DNA of 13,283 nt from Gammaproteobacteria bacterium (GCA_020846815.1 JADLDF010000422.1:1-13283); one strand, 5' to 3'; numbered from the stretch's first letter, positions 5,969 through 13,060 are shown. Numbers and translations are program-made. Notes: generated by a model from the letters alone, not told the origin.

Positions 5969-6817
5969 TCAGCTCGTAAAGATGGCCGCGAACTCGCGGT
6001 GCAGCGCGAGCAGCGGACCCTCGCTGGCTCCAGTCTCAGCCGCAGCCGCGGCGAGCTGCGAGGCGCGATAACCGCTGAACAGATCGCGGACACGCACCCG
6101 GCGTCCGTCGACCGTGAACCGGATGCGCCACTCCTTGACGGCGAGCACGAAGGCCTCGCCATCCGCGCGGATGCGACGATACGGATGGGGCGCGGGCCCC
6201 ATCGACAGCGTCGCCTCGATGCGCCCGCGCAGCGCGAGCTCGCTGCGCGACTCGATCCAGGCGGCGCGCTGCAGCACCTCGGGCTCGAAGCTGACTTCGA
6301 ACGGCGCCACGGGATCGGCCGGGGACGCGCCGCCTGCGCTCGCGGCAGGCTCCTCGAGCCAGCCGCTGCGCGCCGCAGGGTGCGCGTCCGTGTAGGGCAC
6401 GTAGGGCTTGATGTCGAGCACCGGCGTGCCGTCGACGAGATCGACGTCGAGCAGGTGCAGCGTCAGTCCCTCGACGCGCTCAAGGCGCACCGCGGAGAGC
6501 CCGAGCGGATTGGGCCGGTGCGGCGAGCGCGTCGAGAACACGCCCTTGCGTCCGCTGCGGCTGCGCGGCGGCAGCACCTTCGGCCGCCACGACGGGTTCA
6601 GGTGGAACCAGAAGATCACCCAGAGGTATTCCCAGCCTTCGAGGTTCTCCAGCGCGTGCTCGAAGTGCCGGCCGGGCAGCAGCTCGATGCGACCCGGCAT
6701 GCCGCGCGTGGCTCGCGGCTGGCGCGGTGCATCGACCTTGGTGGCGAGCGCGGTGCGCGCGAAGCCGATCGGCTCGAGCGTCAGGTGCGCGGTCGCCGGC
6801 GGCGGCGGGCTGGGCAT
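5969..6817 (-). CDS. trmO: tRNA (N6-threonylcarbamoyladenosine(37)-N6)-methyltransferase TrmO (YaeB/TsaA family)
   Basis: TrmO uses S-adenosylmethionine to methylate t6A37 of tRNA-Thr(GGU). The protein is 282 residues, longer than the roughly 235 of the E. coli enzyme. The extra length is a Pro-rich start, an Ala/Gly/Pro-rich spacer around 156-170 and C-terminal sequence. Family blocks are clear: EPIGFART (15-22), the RQP motif (32-34), LWVIFWFH (65-72), GVFSTRSPHRPNPLG (92-106) and DLVDGTPVLDIKPY (126-139). The S-x-R-S-P-H form of the central motif is, from memory, closer to eukaryotic TRMO than to the E. coli form. The frame is open far upstream, but that stretch is low-complexity antisense of the neighbouring gene. 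The ATG at 6817 begins just before the conserved fold. No ribosome-binding site precedes it, and a -10-like box sits only 7 bases upstream, suggesting a leaderless message. Confidence 0.92.
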   Translation of the reverse strand: MPSPPPPATAHLTLEPIGFARTALATKVDAPRQPRATRGMPGRIELLPGRHFEHALENLEGWEYLWVIFWFHLNPSWRPKVLPPRSRSGRKGVFSTRSPHRPNPLGLSAVRLERVEGLTLHLLDVDLVDGTPVLDIKPYVPYTDAHPAARSGWLEEPAASAGGASPADPVAPFEVSFEPEVLQRAAWIESRSELALRGRIEATLSMGPAPHPYRRIRADGEAFVLAVKEWRIRFTVDGRRVRVRDLFSGYRASQLAAAAAETGASEGPLLALHREFAAIFTS

Positions 6818-6824
6818 CGCGGGG

Positions 6825-6851
6825 ATTGTACTCGGCGCGGCGCGGTGCCAA
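6825..6851 (-). promoter_or_regulatory. Candidate trmO promoter giving a leaderless start
   Basis: On the minus strand TTGGCA (6846-6851, 5 of 6) is followed after 15 bases by TACAAT (6825-6830, 5 of 6). The usual 6-7 base distance from the -10 puts the transcript start at about 6818, next to the ATG at 6817. The spacer is shorter than the optimum 17. No Shine-Dalgarno sequence is seen, which agrees with leaderless translation. Confidence 0.45.
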
Positions 6852-6872
6852 CGTGGCGGGCAGGAGGGGAGC

Positions 6873-8222
6873 ATGGCGGAATCCGTCCGGTCCGTGCCGC
6901 GCGCCGAACGCCCACTCGACCTCGTCGTGTTCGGCGCGACCAGCTTCGTCGGTCGGCTGCTCTGCGAGGAGTTGCTGCGTCTGCACGGCGCGGGCGCGCG
7001 TGCCGGCGCGCTGCGCTGGGGTCTTGCGGGCCGTTCACGGGCGCGGCTCGAGGCACTGCGGGCGTCGCTCGGCGAGCGCGACGCTGCCGTGCCGGGCGCA
7101 GGTGCGCGGGGCTCCGCGGCACAGGACGACGCAGCACAGGGCGACGCAGCGTCGCTGCCGCTGCTCGTGGCCGATGCCGGTGATGGCGGCGCGCTCGCCG
7201 CGCTGTGCCGGCAGGCGCGCACTATCGTCTCGACCGTCGGCCCCTATGCGATGCACGGCGAGCCGCTGGTCGCGGCCTGCGCGGCTTCGGGCACCGACTA
7301 CGCCGACCTGACCGGCGAGGTGCAGTGGATCCGTCGCATGATCGAGCGTCACGAGCCGGCGGCGCGCGCTTCGGGTGCGCGGCTGGTGCACTGCTGCGGC
7401 TTCGATTCCATTCCTTCCGATCTCGGCGTGCTGCATCTGCAGCGCGAGGCGCGACGCCGCTTCGGGCAGCCCTGCGCGCGCATCTCCATGCGCGTGCGTG
7501 CGCTGCGCGGCGGCGTCTCGGGCGGCACGGTCGCGAGCCTGCTGAACGTGGTGCGCGAGGCGGCCGCCGATCCGGCGCTGCGGCGCATCCTCGTCGATCC
7601 GTATTCACTCTGCCCGCCGGAAGCACCGGACGTCGCTGCGGCACGGCCGCCGCAGCCGCGCACGCGCGGCGTGCGCTTCGACGCGGAGTCGGGCTGCTGG
7701 ACCGCGCCGTTCGTCATGAGCGCGGTCAACGTGCCGGTGGTGCTGCGCAGCCATGCGCTGCTTGGCCAGCCCTGGGGCGGATGCTTCACCTACGACGAGG
7801 CCGTCGCCACGGGACGCGGGCTGTCGGGCTGGCTGCGCGCCACGGCACTGGCGACGGGCCTCGCGGCCTTCACGGCGGCCGCGGCGCTCGCGCCGACGCG
7901 GGCGCTGCTCGAGCGCTTCGTGCTGCCCGCTTCCGGCGAGGGGCCGGATGCCGAATCGCGTCGCCGCGGCTTCTTCGACCTGCGGTTCATGGGTACCACG
8001 GCCGACGGGCAGCACCTCGCGACCCGGGTCAGCGGCGATCGCGATCCCGGTTACGGCTCGACGGCGCGCATGCTCGCGCAGGCCGCGGCCTGCCTGGCCG
8101 AGCCGGTGGACGACGGCACGCGCCGCGGCGGCAGCTGGACACCTGCGAGCCTGCTGGGCGAAGCGCTGCTCGAGCGCCTGCAGGCACACGCGGGGCTGAG
8201 GTTCGAACTGGTGCGAGGCTAG
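6873..8222 (+). CDS. Saccharopine dehydrogenase-like / trans-acting enoyl reductase family protein
   Basis: 449 residues. The Rossmann motif VVFGATSFVG (18-27) opens the NAD(P) domain. STVGPYAMHGEPLV (120-133), GTDYADLTGE (140-149) and CCGFDSIPSDLG (174-185) are the signatures of the group related to mycobacterial Rv2449c/Rv2953 proteins, which despite the saccharopine dehydrogenase name include trans-acting enoyl reductases for complex lipids. A hydrophobic stretch at about 320-341 may be a membrane contact, as in relatives. Residues 76-92 form an Ala/Gln/Asp-rich insertion made by a short DNA tandem repeat. ATG 6873 has a strong AGGAGG 5 bases upstream. It is divergent from trmO with 55 bases between starts. 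No polyketide or lipid synthesis genes are near, so the substrate is unknown. Confidence 0.87.
   Translation: MAESVRSVPRAERPLDLVVFGATSFVGRLLCEELLRLHGAGARAGALRWGLAGRSRARLEALRASLGERDAAVPGAGARGSAAQDDAAQGDAASLPLLVADAGDGGALAALCRQARTIVSTVGPYAMHGEPLVAACAASGTDYADLTGEVQWIRRMIERHEPAARASGARLVHCCGFDSIPSDLGVLHLQREARRRFGQPCARISMRVRALRGGVSGGTVASLLNVVREAAADPALRRILVDPYSLCPPEAPDVAAARPPQPRTRGVRFDAESGCWTAPFVMSAVNVPVVLRSHALLGQPWGGCFTYDEAVATGRGLSGWLRATALATGLAAFTAAAALAPTRALLERFVLPASGEGPDAESRRRGFFDLRFMGTTADGQHLATRVSGDRDPGYGSTARMLAQAAACLAEPVDDGTRRGGSWTPASLLGEALLERLQAHAGLRFELVRG
7116..7150 (+). repeat. Imperfect 15-base tandem repeat within a coding region
   Basis: Units GCGGCACAGGACGAC (7116-7130) and GCAGCACAGGGCGAC (7131-7145) differ at 2 of 15 positions and are followed by a third partial unit GCAGC. 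In frame they encode AAQDD-AAQGD-AA in a variable loop of the saccharopine-dehydrogenase-like protein. The length keeps frame, consistent with slippage. Confidence 0.7.
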
Positions 8223-8630
8223 CGCCGGGGTCTGGAGCTCCGCCTCAGCTCCTCCTCGGGCGGCTACAATCTCGAGGATGCGGCGGTGATCGCGCTGCAC
8301 AACCGGCTCTGGAGCGTGGTCTGCAACCAGTCGGTCTCGCCCGGCCAGCCGGGCTTCCCCGAGTTCTCGGGCTCCGGCGACACGGCGATCTTCGGGCCGA
8401 ACGGCCGCATCGTCGCGCGCGCCCGCTCCTACCAGGAGGAGTTCGTCTCGACGGTGATCCCGATCGCCGAGTTCCGGCGCACGCGGTCGATTCCGGACGT
8501 GCCGATGGAAATGCTGATGCCGGTCTACTCGAAGTATGTGCCGCGCAACGGGCCGAATGCCCAGGCGGACCACGTGCCGAAGAATTCGGAAGACGCTGCG
8601 CAGCACTTCATCAAGCGGCGCAACTGGTGA
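8223..8630 (+). pseudogene. C-terminal remnant of a nitrilase-superfamily amidohydrolase
   Basis: Directly after the stop of the preceding gene and in the same frame, about 130 residues read as the tail of a carbon-nitrogen hydrolase: GGYNLEDAAVIALHNRLWSV, then SGSGDTAIFGPNGRIVARA and a charged end KRRNW. This resembles the amidase/formamidase branch. The Glu-Lys-Cys catalytic residues of the family lie upstream of this part and are absent. A GTG at 8286 could serve as a start, but conserved-looking sequence continues upstream of it without an initiation codon, so I read this as a 5'-deleted gene. TACAAT at 8265-8270 resembles a -10 but lies inside the conserved codons. The stop at 8628-8630 is intact. 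If expressed it could not be an active nitrilase. Confidence 0.65.
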
Positions 8631-8708
8631 GCCGCGCACCCGCCAGGCCGGCCGCGGGCATGCCGTCCACGGAAGCATCATCCTCGCATGGAGAGCAAGC
8701 CATCATGA

Positions 8709-8924
8709 CCCTCGATCGACGCGCCGCCGTCGGCGCACATGTTCAACGACATCCTCGATTTCCCGCCCTGGCTGCAGATGGGCGACCATCCCGGCGTCTT
8801 CGTCTCGCGCTGCTACGGCCGCAAGGTGCGCGACCTGCGCTCGATGCCGCCGATCTGGCAGGCGCTGTTCGCGAAGAAGTGTCCGGATGTGGCGGCGGAT
8901 CCGGGGGCGGTCCTAAAGGCCTGA
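8709..8924 (+). pseudogene. Unrecognised gene fragment (about 70 residues)
   Basis: An open stretch after a stop at 8706 encodes a protein-like sequence from M8739: MFNDILDFPPWLQMGDHPGV..., then RSMPPIWQALFAKKCPDV, ending GAVLKA with TGA at 8922-8924. The composition (Trp, Phe, Pro-Trp, balanced charges) looks like real coding rather than GC noise, but I do not recognise the family. There is a potential start for a different frame at 8705 (MTLDRRAAVGAH) with GGAGAG upstream. That start and this tail may be the two ends of one gene joined by a deletion. Alternatively it is a short intact gene from ATG 8739, though no ribosome-binding site is seen there. Confidence 0.4.
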
Positions 8925-8966
8925 ATGCGCCAGCCGTCGTCGCCCACGGCCAACGAGAAGCTCCCC

Positions 8967-9163
8967 ATGGCACGGGTCTCGCACTCCGTGCTGCATCCCG
9001 ACTTCATCGCCGAGCAGGTGGCCGCGCGCTATGCGCTGCCGGGCCCGGTGAAGGGCTTCCTGCTCTATCGCGGCATCAACGACGTCTACCTCGTCGCCGC
9101 GGGCGATCGGAAGTACGCACCGCGCGTGTGGTGGCGCGGCGGCCGCGAGATCGACATGGACGC
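8967..9163 (+). pseudogene. N-lobe fragment of an aminoglycoside-phosphotransferase-like kinase
   Basis: From ATG 8967 the translation begins MARVSHSVLHPDFIAEQVAA and continues through LPGPVKGFLLYRGINDVYLV and AGDRKYAPRV. This is the start and glycine-loop/first-strand pattern of APH/homoserine-kinase-type phosphotransferases (usual form G-x-N-D-x-Y-L-V followed by Y-x-L-R-V). APH-like kinases are about 300 or more residues with a catalytic HGD motif; here homology fades after about 60 residues and nothing resembling the C-lobe follows. The frame also opens at ATG 8925, but the first 14 residues there look non-native. It is a clear truncation, with a frame change at about 9161-9167 into another fragment. 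Confidence 0.55.
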
Positions 9164-9262
9164 GGTTCGGTCGCGGTCGGCCGCGGCACGCTGCGCTTCC
9201 GCAACCTCGACTGGCTCGGCGGCTACATCCGCTCCAAGGCGCGGCCGCTCGGGTTGCTGTAG
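9164..9262 (+). pseudogene. Unrecognised C-terminal gene fragment in a shifted frame
   Basis: In a frame different from the preceding kinase fragment, about 32 residues read GSVAVGRGTLRFRNLDWLGG then YIRSKARPLGLL and stop at 9260-9262. The even composition and clean ending suggest a real protein tail, possibly a basic membrane-facing C-terminus, but I cannot name the family. The preceding codons in the other frame (REIDMDAV, 9147-9167) may belong to the same protein and imply a one-base frameshift at the G/T run near 9164. Confidence 0.35.
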
Positions 9263-9341
9263 CCCGCGGATCCCGACGACGCGCGCCGCGGCATCGGCGA
9301 GCGGCTAGACTGCCGGCTCAGGTCGTCCGCCGGAGCCGAGC

Positions 9342-9740
9342 ATGTCCGAAGCCGAAGCCGTCCTGGCCCTCGCGGCCCGTTTCGTCGCCGCGATCGAAGC
9401 GCGCGAGGTCGACACCGTGCGTCGCTGTTACGCGCCGCAGGCGCGGATCTGGCACAACGTCGACGGCAAGCTGCAGAGCGTCGACGACAACATCAAGGGC
9501 GTGCACTGGATCCACAAGGTGCTCGCCGGTGTGCGCTACGACGTCAAGCGCCGCGTCGCGATCCCCGGCGGCTTCCTGCAGGAGCACGTGCTGCGCGGCA
9601 CGCTGTCCTCGGGCGAGGCGTTCGCGATGCCGGCCTGCGTGGTCTGCACGGTCGAGGACGGTGTCATCGTCACGCTCGACGAGTACCTCGACTCGGCGCA
9701 CACCAAACCACTGGTGGCGGCGGGCCGGCGCGATCGCTGA
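9342..9740 (+). CDS. SnoaL-like / NTF2-fold (ketosteroid isomerase-like) protein
   Basis: A 132-residue single-domain protein. It has an opening helix pair with FVAAIEAREVDTVRRCYAPQARIWHN, where W-H-N follows the first strand. Conserved-style H-W/I-H and beta strands follow, ending with VIVTLDEYLDSAH. This is the cone-shaped NTF2-like fold that includes SnoaL cyclases, ketosteroid isomerases and many uncharacterised proteins, so the fold is supported but the reaction is not. ATG 9342 has GGAG at 9332-9335 with 6-base spacing. It appears intact and is the only whole gene between 8223 and 9950. The last residues (AAGRRDR) run up to the remnant antitoxin, so its C-terminus may have been altered by the same event. 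Confidence 0.8.
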   Translation: MSEAEAVLALAARFVAAIEAREVDTVRRCYAPQARIWHNVDGKLQSVDDNIKGVHWIHKVLAGVRYDVKRRVAIPGGFLQEHVLRGTLSSGEAFAMPACVVCTVEDGVIVTLDEYLDSAHTKPLVAAGRRDR

Positions 9741-9750
9741 GCCGTGCCGT

Positions 9751-9975
9751 GTGACCAAGGAGTTGGCAGCATGGCTCGACAGCGTGTCGCGCAAGACTGG
9801 CCTACCGCGTAGCCGAATCATTCGTGAGCAATTGGAGTGGGCACGCGCCGCTCGCTCCGAGAAATCCTACATGCACCTCGCGGGTTCGATACGGGGTGCT
9901 CGTGATCTGTCCGCTTGCAAGGGCTTTCGCAACAAGCGCGAGACGATTCCTACCGTTTGCCCACCCGAGCGGTGA
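9751..9975 (+). pseudogene. 5'-truncated ribbon-helix-helix (CopG-like) antitoxin, no toxin present
   Basis: From GTG 9751 the frame encodes VTKELAAWLDSVSRKTGLPR, SRIIREQLEWARA, then SYMHLAGSIRG, ARDLSACKGF. This is the characteristic sequence of CopG/VapB-type antitoxins that precede PIN-domain toxins. In such proteins about eight residues of a DNA-binding beta strand (often of the form T-I-T-V-R-V) precede the segment seen here; they are missing. The start GTG has no ribosome-binding site. The C-terminus runs on past the usual KGF end for about 15 residues and its last 26 bases overlap the 3' end of the convergent peptidase gene. No PIN or other toxin follows. Base use is visibly less GC-rich than its neighbours, suggesting transfer. 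Most likely a relic of a lost toxin-antitoxin pair. Confidence 0.7.
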
Positions 9976-11833
9976 GCCAGGCGCGGATCTTGTCCTCGAG
10001 CACCGACAGCGGCAGCGCGCCGGAGTCGAGCACCTGGGAATGGAACTCGCGCGGGTCGAACTGCGCACCGAGCGTCTTTTCCGCCTCCGCGCGCAGCCGG
10101 CTGATCGCGAGCTGGCCGAGCTTGTAGGCGAGGGCCTGGGCGGGCATCGCGATGTAGCGCTCGACCTCGGCGGTGGCGTCGGTGCGGCTCATGGCCGAGT
10201 TCTCGAGCATGTAGGCGATGGCCTGGTCGCGACCCCAGCTGAGCGCGTGGATGCCGGTGTCGACCACGAGGCGCATCGCTCGCAGCATCTCGTCGTTGTA
10301 GTGGCCGTAGAGCTGGTAGGGGTCGGTGAACAGTCCGAGCTTCGGCCCGAGGCTCTCCGCGTACAGCGCCCAGCCCTCGGCATAGGCCGTGTTTCCGCCG
10401 AAGCGCTGGAACGCCGGCAGCGCGGCGTTCTCGATCGCGAGCATGATCTGGTAATGATGGCCCGGGATCGCCTCGTGCAGGAACAGCGTCTCGAAGCCCC
10501 AGGTGGAACGCACCGGCAGGTCGTAGGCGTTGTAGTAGAAGATGCCCGGGCGCGAGCCGTCCGGCGTGCCGTTCTGGTATGAGCCGCCGGCCGCCGTGCG
10601 CTCCTTGAACGTCGGCACGGGGCGGATGGACAGCGGCGAACGCGGCACGCGTGTGAACTCGCGGCCGACGACGGCGCGCACGCGGCGATCGATCTCGAAG
10701 AAGGCCTCGCCCATCGCCTCGCGCGACTTGGGCGCGAAACGCGGATCGCTGGTCAGATGGCGCGCGAACTCCTGGCGGTTGCCCGAGAAGCCCACCTGCC
10801 GGCGTACGCGTTCCATGCCCGCCTGGATGCGCGCCACTTCCTCGAGGCCGATGCGGTGGATCTCTTCCGCCGTGAGCTCCGTCGTGGTCATCCTCGCGAT
10901 CAGGTGGCGATACAGCGCCGTGCCGCCCGGCATCTGCGCGAGCCCGACACTGTCGCGGGCGCGCGGCAGATAGTCGTTGCGCAGGAAGGCGCGCAGCCGC
11001 TCGTGCGCCGGGTTCAGGCGCTCGCGGATGAAGCGCGCGTACGCCGCGGTCAGCCGCGGGCGCTCGGCGGCGGGCACGGCGTCTGGGAACTTCAGCACCG
11101 GCTTGTAGAAGGTCGAGCTCTCGACGCCCTCTGCGAGCAGGTTGTCGAGCTGCTCGACGACGTTGCGCACGACCAGCTTCGGCTGCGTGACGCCGGCGGC
11201 CAGCCCTTCGCGCATGCGCGCGATCGCGGCGTCGAGATAGACGAGGTAGCCCTCGAGCCGCGCGAGGTTCGCGTCGTAGTCCGCGACGCTGCCGAAGGGC
11301 GCGATGCCCTCGCCGGAGGCGATCTGCGGCACGAAGCTCTGCGCGCCGGTGAAGTGGTCGATCGGGCGCACCACGGTCGCCGCCAGGAGGGCCGGCTCGT
11401 AGCCGCGGCGATCGATCTCGCGGTTGTAGCGGAAGACGTCGTAGCTGATGCGGTCGGCCGGGCCGAGCGCGGTGCGGTCGATCCCGGCGAGCGCGGCGAG
11501 ATCCTCCTCGGCGGCACGCCTCTCGGCGGCGAAATAGCCGTCGCTGAGGTAGTCGCCGAAGCGACCGGCGTAGCGCAGGTCGCCGCGGAACAGCGCATCG
11601 AGCGGGTTGCGCTCGAGACTCGCCTCGTCGCTCACGGCGAACAACACCCGCAGGCGCTCGTGCAGGGCGTCGAGTGTACTGGACCGCGGGTCCGTGTCGG
11701 GCGCCGCGGCAGCCGGCGCAGGCCCAAGAGCAAGGGCAGATGTTGGCTCGGCGGAAAAAACGGGGCCCGCTGCGAAGGCGAGCAGGCCCGCTACCATGAC
11801 GACCCGCGGCCGCCGGCTGTGCAGCATGTCCAT
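9950..11833 (-). CDS. Secreted DUF885 family metallopeptidase-like protein
   Basis: 627 residues with an N-terminal signal peptide (RRPR, a hydrophobic core at about 11-22, then a likely cleavage near FSA-EP around 28) and an Ala/Pro-rich linker to about residue 50. The DUF885 domain fills the rest: HEAIPGHHYQ (453-462) carries an HExxxGHH zinc-binding motif, followed by AYAEGWALYAE (483-493) with the third-ligand-type Glu, TGIHALSWGRDQA (526-538) and YIAMPAQALAYKLGQ (560-574). These are all hallmarks of this family, which is related to thermolysin-like/M3-type peptidases. The metal site looks complete; substrate unknown, location probably periplasm or outer-membrane lipoprotein-free soluble form. 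ATG 11833 is chosen; ATG 11827 is two codons further in. Neither has a ribosome-binding site. The 3' end overlaps the antitoxin relic. Confidence 0.9.
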   Translation of the reverse strand: MDMLHSRRPRVVMVAGLLAFAAGPVFSAEPTSALALGPAPAAAAPDTDPRSSTLDALHERLRVLFAVSDEASLERNPLDALFRGDLRYAGRFGDYLSDGYFAAERRAAEEDLAALAGIDRTALGPADRISYDVFRYNREIDRRGYEPALLAATVVRPIDHFTGAQSFVPQIASGEGIAPFGSVADYDANLARLEGYLVYLDAAIARMREGLAAGVTQPKLVVRNVVEQLDNLLAEGVESSTFYKPVLKFPDAVPAAERPRLTAAYARFIRERLNPAHERLRAFLRNDYLPRARDSVGLAQMPGGTALYRHLIARMTTTELTAEEIHRIGLEEVARIQAGMERVRRQVGFSGNRQEFARHLTSDPRFAPKSREAMGEAFFEIDRRVRAVVGREFTRVPRSPLSIRPVPTFKERTAAGGSYQNGTPDGSRPGIFYYNAYDLPVRSTWGFETLFLHEAIPGHHYQIMLAIENAALPAFQRFGGNTAYAEGWALYAESLGPKLGLFTDPYQLYGHYNDEMLRAMRLVVDTGIHALSWGRDQAIAYMLENSAMSRTDATAEVERYIAMPAQALAYKLGQLAISRLRAEAEKTLGAQFDPREFHSQVLDSGALPLSVLEDKIRAWLTARVGKR

Positions 11834-11841
11834 GGCGCGAC

Positions 11842-11847
11842 TTTATA
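11842..11847 (-). promoter_or_regulatory. Candidate -10 just before the DUF885 gene
   Basis: On the minus strand TATAAA (5 of 6 to TATAAT) ends 8 bases before the ATG at 11833, so transcription would begin within a base or two of the start codon. No good -35 is seen 15-19 bases upstream and no Shine-Dalgarno sequence is present. TATAAA is notable in such GC-rich DNA. Confidence 0.35.
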
Positions 11848-12031
11848 CGGGCTCGAGCGGGTGGGTGCTGTGGATCTGCGTCCGGTGCCCCTTTGGGAAG
11901 GTTCGGTGCTGTCGCGCGACCGCGCCGCGAGGGGTGTTCGCCTGGCGAGCAGCGGCGGGTGGTCAACCCCGATATCGCGGCGGCCCGAACGGGGCTAGCA
12001 TCCGGATTCCGGAAATTCCTGGGGAGTCGTC

Positions 12032-13012
12032 ATGGCCTCGATCCGCCGCATCCTCGTCGCCGTCAAGGATCCCGCCGCGCGCAAGCAGCCGGCCGTGCAG
12101 AAGGCGGCGCAGCTCGCCGCCGGGCTCGGGGCGCGTCTGGAGCTGTTCCACGCCATCAGCGAGCCGCTGTACGTCGATGCTGCGGCCATGCTCGGCAAGC
12201 CGCTGCGCGAGATCGAGAAGGAGTGGCAGCAGCGGCATCTCGAGCGGCTCGACAGGCTCGCCGCCGCGCTGCGCGCCGACGGCGTCGAGGCGACGGTCGC
12301 CTGTGACTGGGACTATCCAGCGTTCGAGGCGATCGTGCGGCGCGCGCAGCGCAGCCGCAGCGACCTCATCCTAGCCGAGCGCCATGCAACCCGGCACATC
12401 GCGCCCTGGCTGCTGCGCTTCAACGACTGGGAGCTGCTGCGCCGCAGCCCGACGCCGGTGCTGCTGGTCAAGTCGGGTGCCGCCTGGGACAAGCCTGCCG
12501 TGCTCGCGGCCATCGATCCGTCGCATGCCTTCGCCAAGCCGGCGAAGCTCGATACCGCGATCCTCGGTCTCGGCGCGAGCGTGGCGAAGGCGCTCGGCGG
12601 CAAGCTGCACGCCATGCATGCGTTCGTGCCGACCATGCTCGACGTGCGCCAGCTCGATCTCGACGACCCGAACCTGTCGGCGACCATCGAGGCGCGCTCG
12701 GCTGCGCAGGCGCGCGCGGTTTTCGACAAGGCCCTGGTCGGCAGCGACGTGCCGGCGCCGCGCCGGCACTTGGTCGCGCGGCATCCGGTGGACGCGATCC
12801 CGGAGACGGCGAAGCAGGTCGGCGCCGGCCTGGTGGTCATGGGAGCAGTCTCGCGCTCGGGCCTGAAGCGCCTGATCGTCGGCGACACGGCCGAGCAGAT
12901 CCTCGACTCGCTGGCGCGCGACGTGCTGGTGGTGAAGCCGGCTCGCTTTGCGAGCCGCGTGCCGTCGCGCAAGCGCGGCGTGCAGCTCATCGCGTCACCC
13001 GGCATCGTCTGA
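12032..13012 (+). CDS. uspE: Tandem universal stress protein, UspE-like
   Basis: 326 residues with two Usp domains. Domain 1 (about 4-147) opens RRILVAVKDP and ends PTPVLLVKSG. Domain 2 (about 155-303) opens PAVLAAIDPSH and ends RDVLVVKP. Only domain 2 keeps the nucleotide-binding style loop GAVSRSGLKRLIVGDTAEQI (271-290). Domain 1 has RHATRHIAPWLLRFNDWELL in its place, as in E. coli UspE, where the same segment precedes WxLLRxxPxPV. UspE-type proteins are cytoplasmic stress-response factors; their exact activity is unclear. ATG 12032 has GGGGAG 5 bases upstream. It is divergent from the DUF885 gene with 198 bases between, in which I see no other gene. In E. coli uspE lies next to fnr; here the Crp/Fnr gene is 8 kb away. 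A strong hairpin follows the stop. Confidence 0.92.
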   Translation: MASIRRILVAVKDPAARKQPAVQKAAQLAAGLGARLELFHAISEPLYVDAAAMLGKPLREIEKEWQQRHLERLDRLAAALRADGVEATVACDWDYPAFEAIVRRAQRSRSDLILAERHATRHIAPWLLRFNDWELLRRSPTPVLLVKSGAAWDKPAVLAAIDPSHAFAKPAKLDTAILGLGASVAKALGGKLHAMHAFVPTMLDVRQLDLDDPNLSATIEARSAAQARAVFDKALVGSDVPAPRRHLVARHPVDAIPETAKQVGAGLVVMGAVSRSGLKRLIVGDTAEQILDSLARDVLVVKPARFASRVPSRKRGVQLIASPGIV

Positions 13013-13030
13013 CGCGCCGTCCAGTCCCGT

Positions 13031-13060
13031 GTCCGCGCCGGCATCGTTTCCGGCGCGGAC
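13031..13060 (+). terminator. Perfect 11-base hairpin downstream of uspE
   Basis: GTCCGCGCCGG (13031-13041) and CCGGCGCGGAC (13050-13060) form a perfect, very GC-rich 11-base stem with an 8-base loop, 18 bases after the uspE stop. No T tract follows on either strand. It is likely a 3' end structure for uspE and possibly bidirectional; termination itself is inferred. Confidence 0.5.

Noticed and set aside
8265..8270. TACAAT, a good -10 hexamer, before the nitrilase fragment
   Set aside because: It falls within codons for a conserved-looking segment, has no convincing -35, and the ATG after it (8278) opens only a three-codon frame.
7205..9262. A 685-codon open frame on the plus strand
   Set aside because: Shadow of the saccharopine-dehydrogenase-like gene and the fragments after it; only its last 33 or so codons look protein-like and are listed separately.
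9751..9975. A complete toxin-antitoxin locus
   Set aside because: The antitoxin lacks its N-terminal strand and no toxin follows, so only a remnant is claimed.
9867..11966. A 699-codon open frame on the minus strand, out of frame with the DUF885 gene
   Set aside because: Ala/Arg/Pro-rich shadow of the DUF885 gene, which has a signal peptide and a complete zinc motif in its own frame.
10757..11998. A 413-codon open frame antisense to DUF885
   Set aside because: Antisense mirror of a real gene in high-GC DNA; no domain pattern.
12001..12014. TCCGGA repeated with the palindrome TTCCGGAA before uspE
   Set aside because: Short, GC-rich, and expected by chance at this base composition; no second site or known regulator match.
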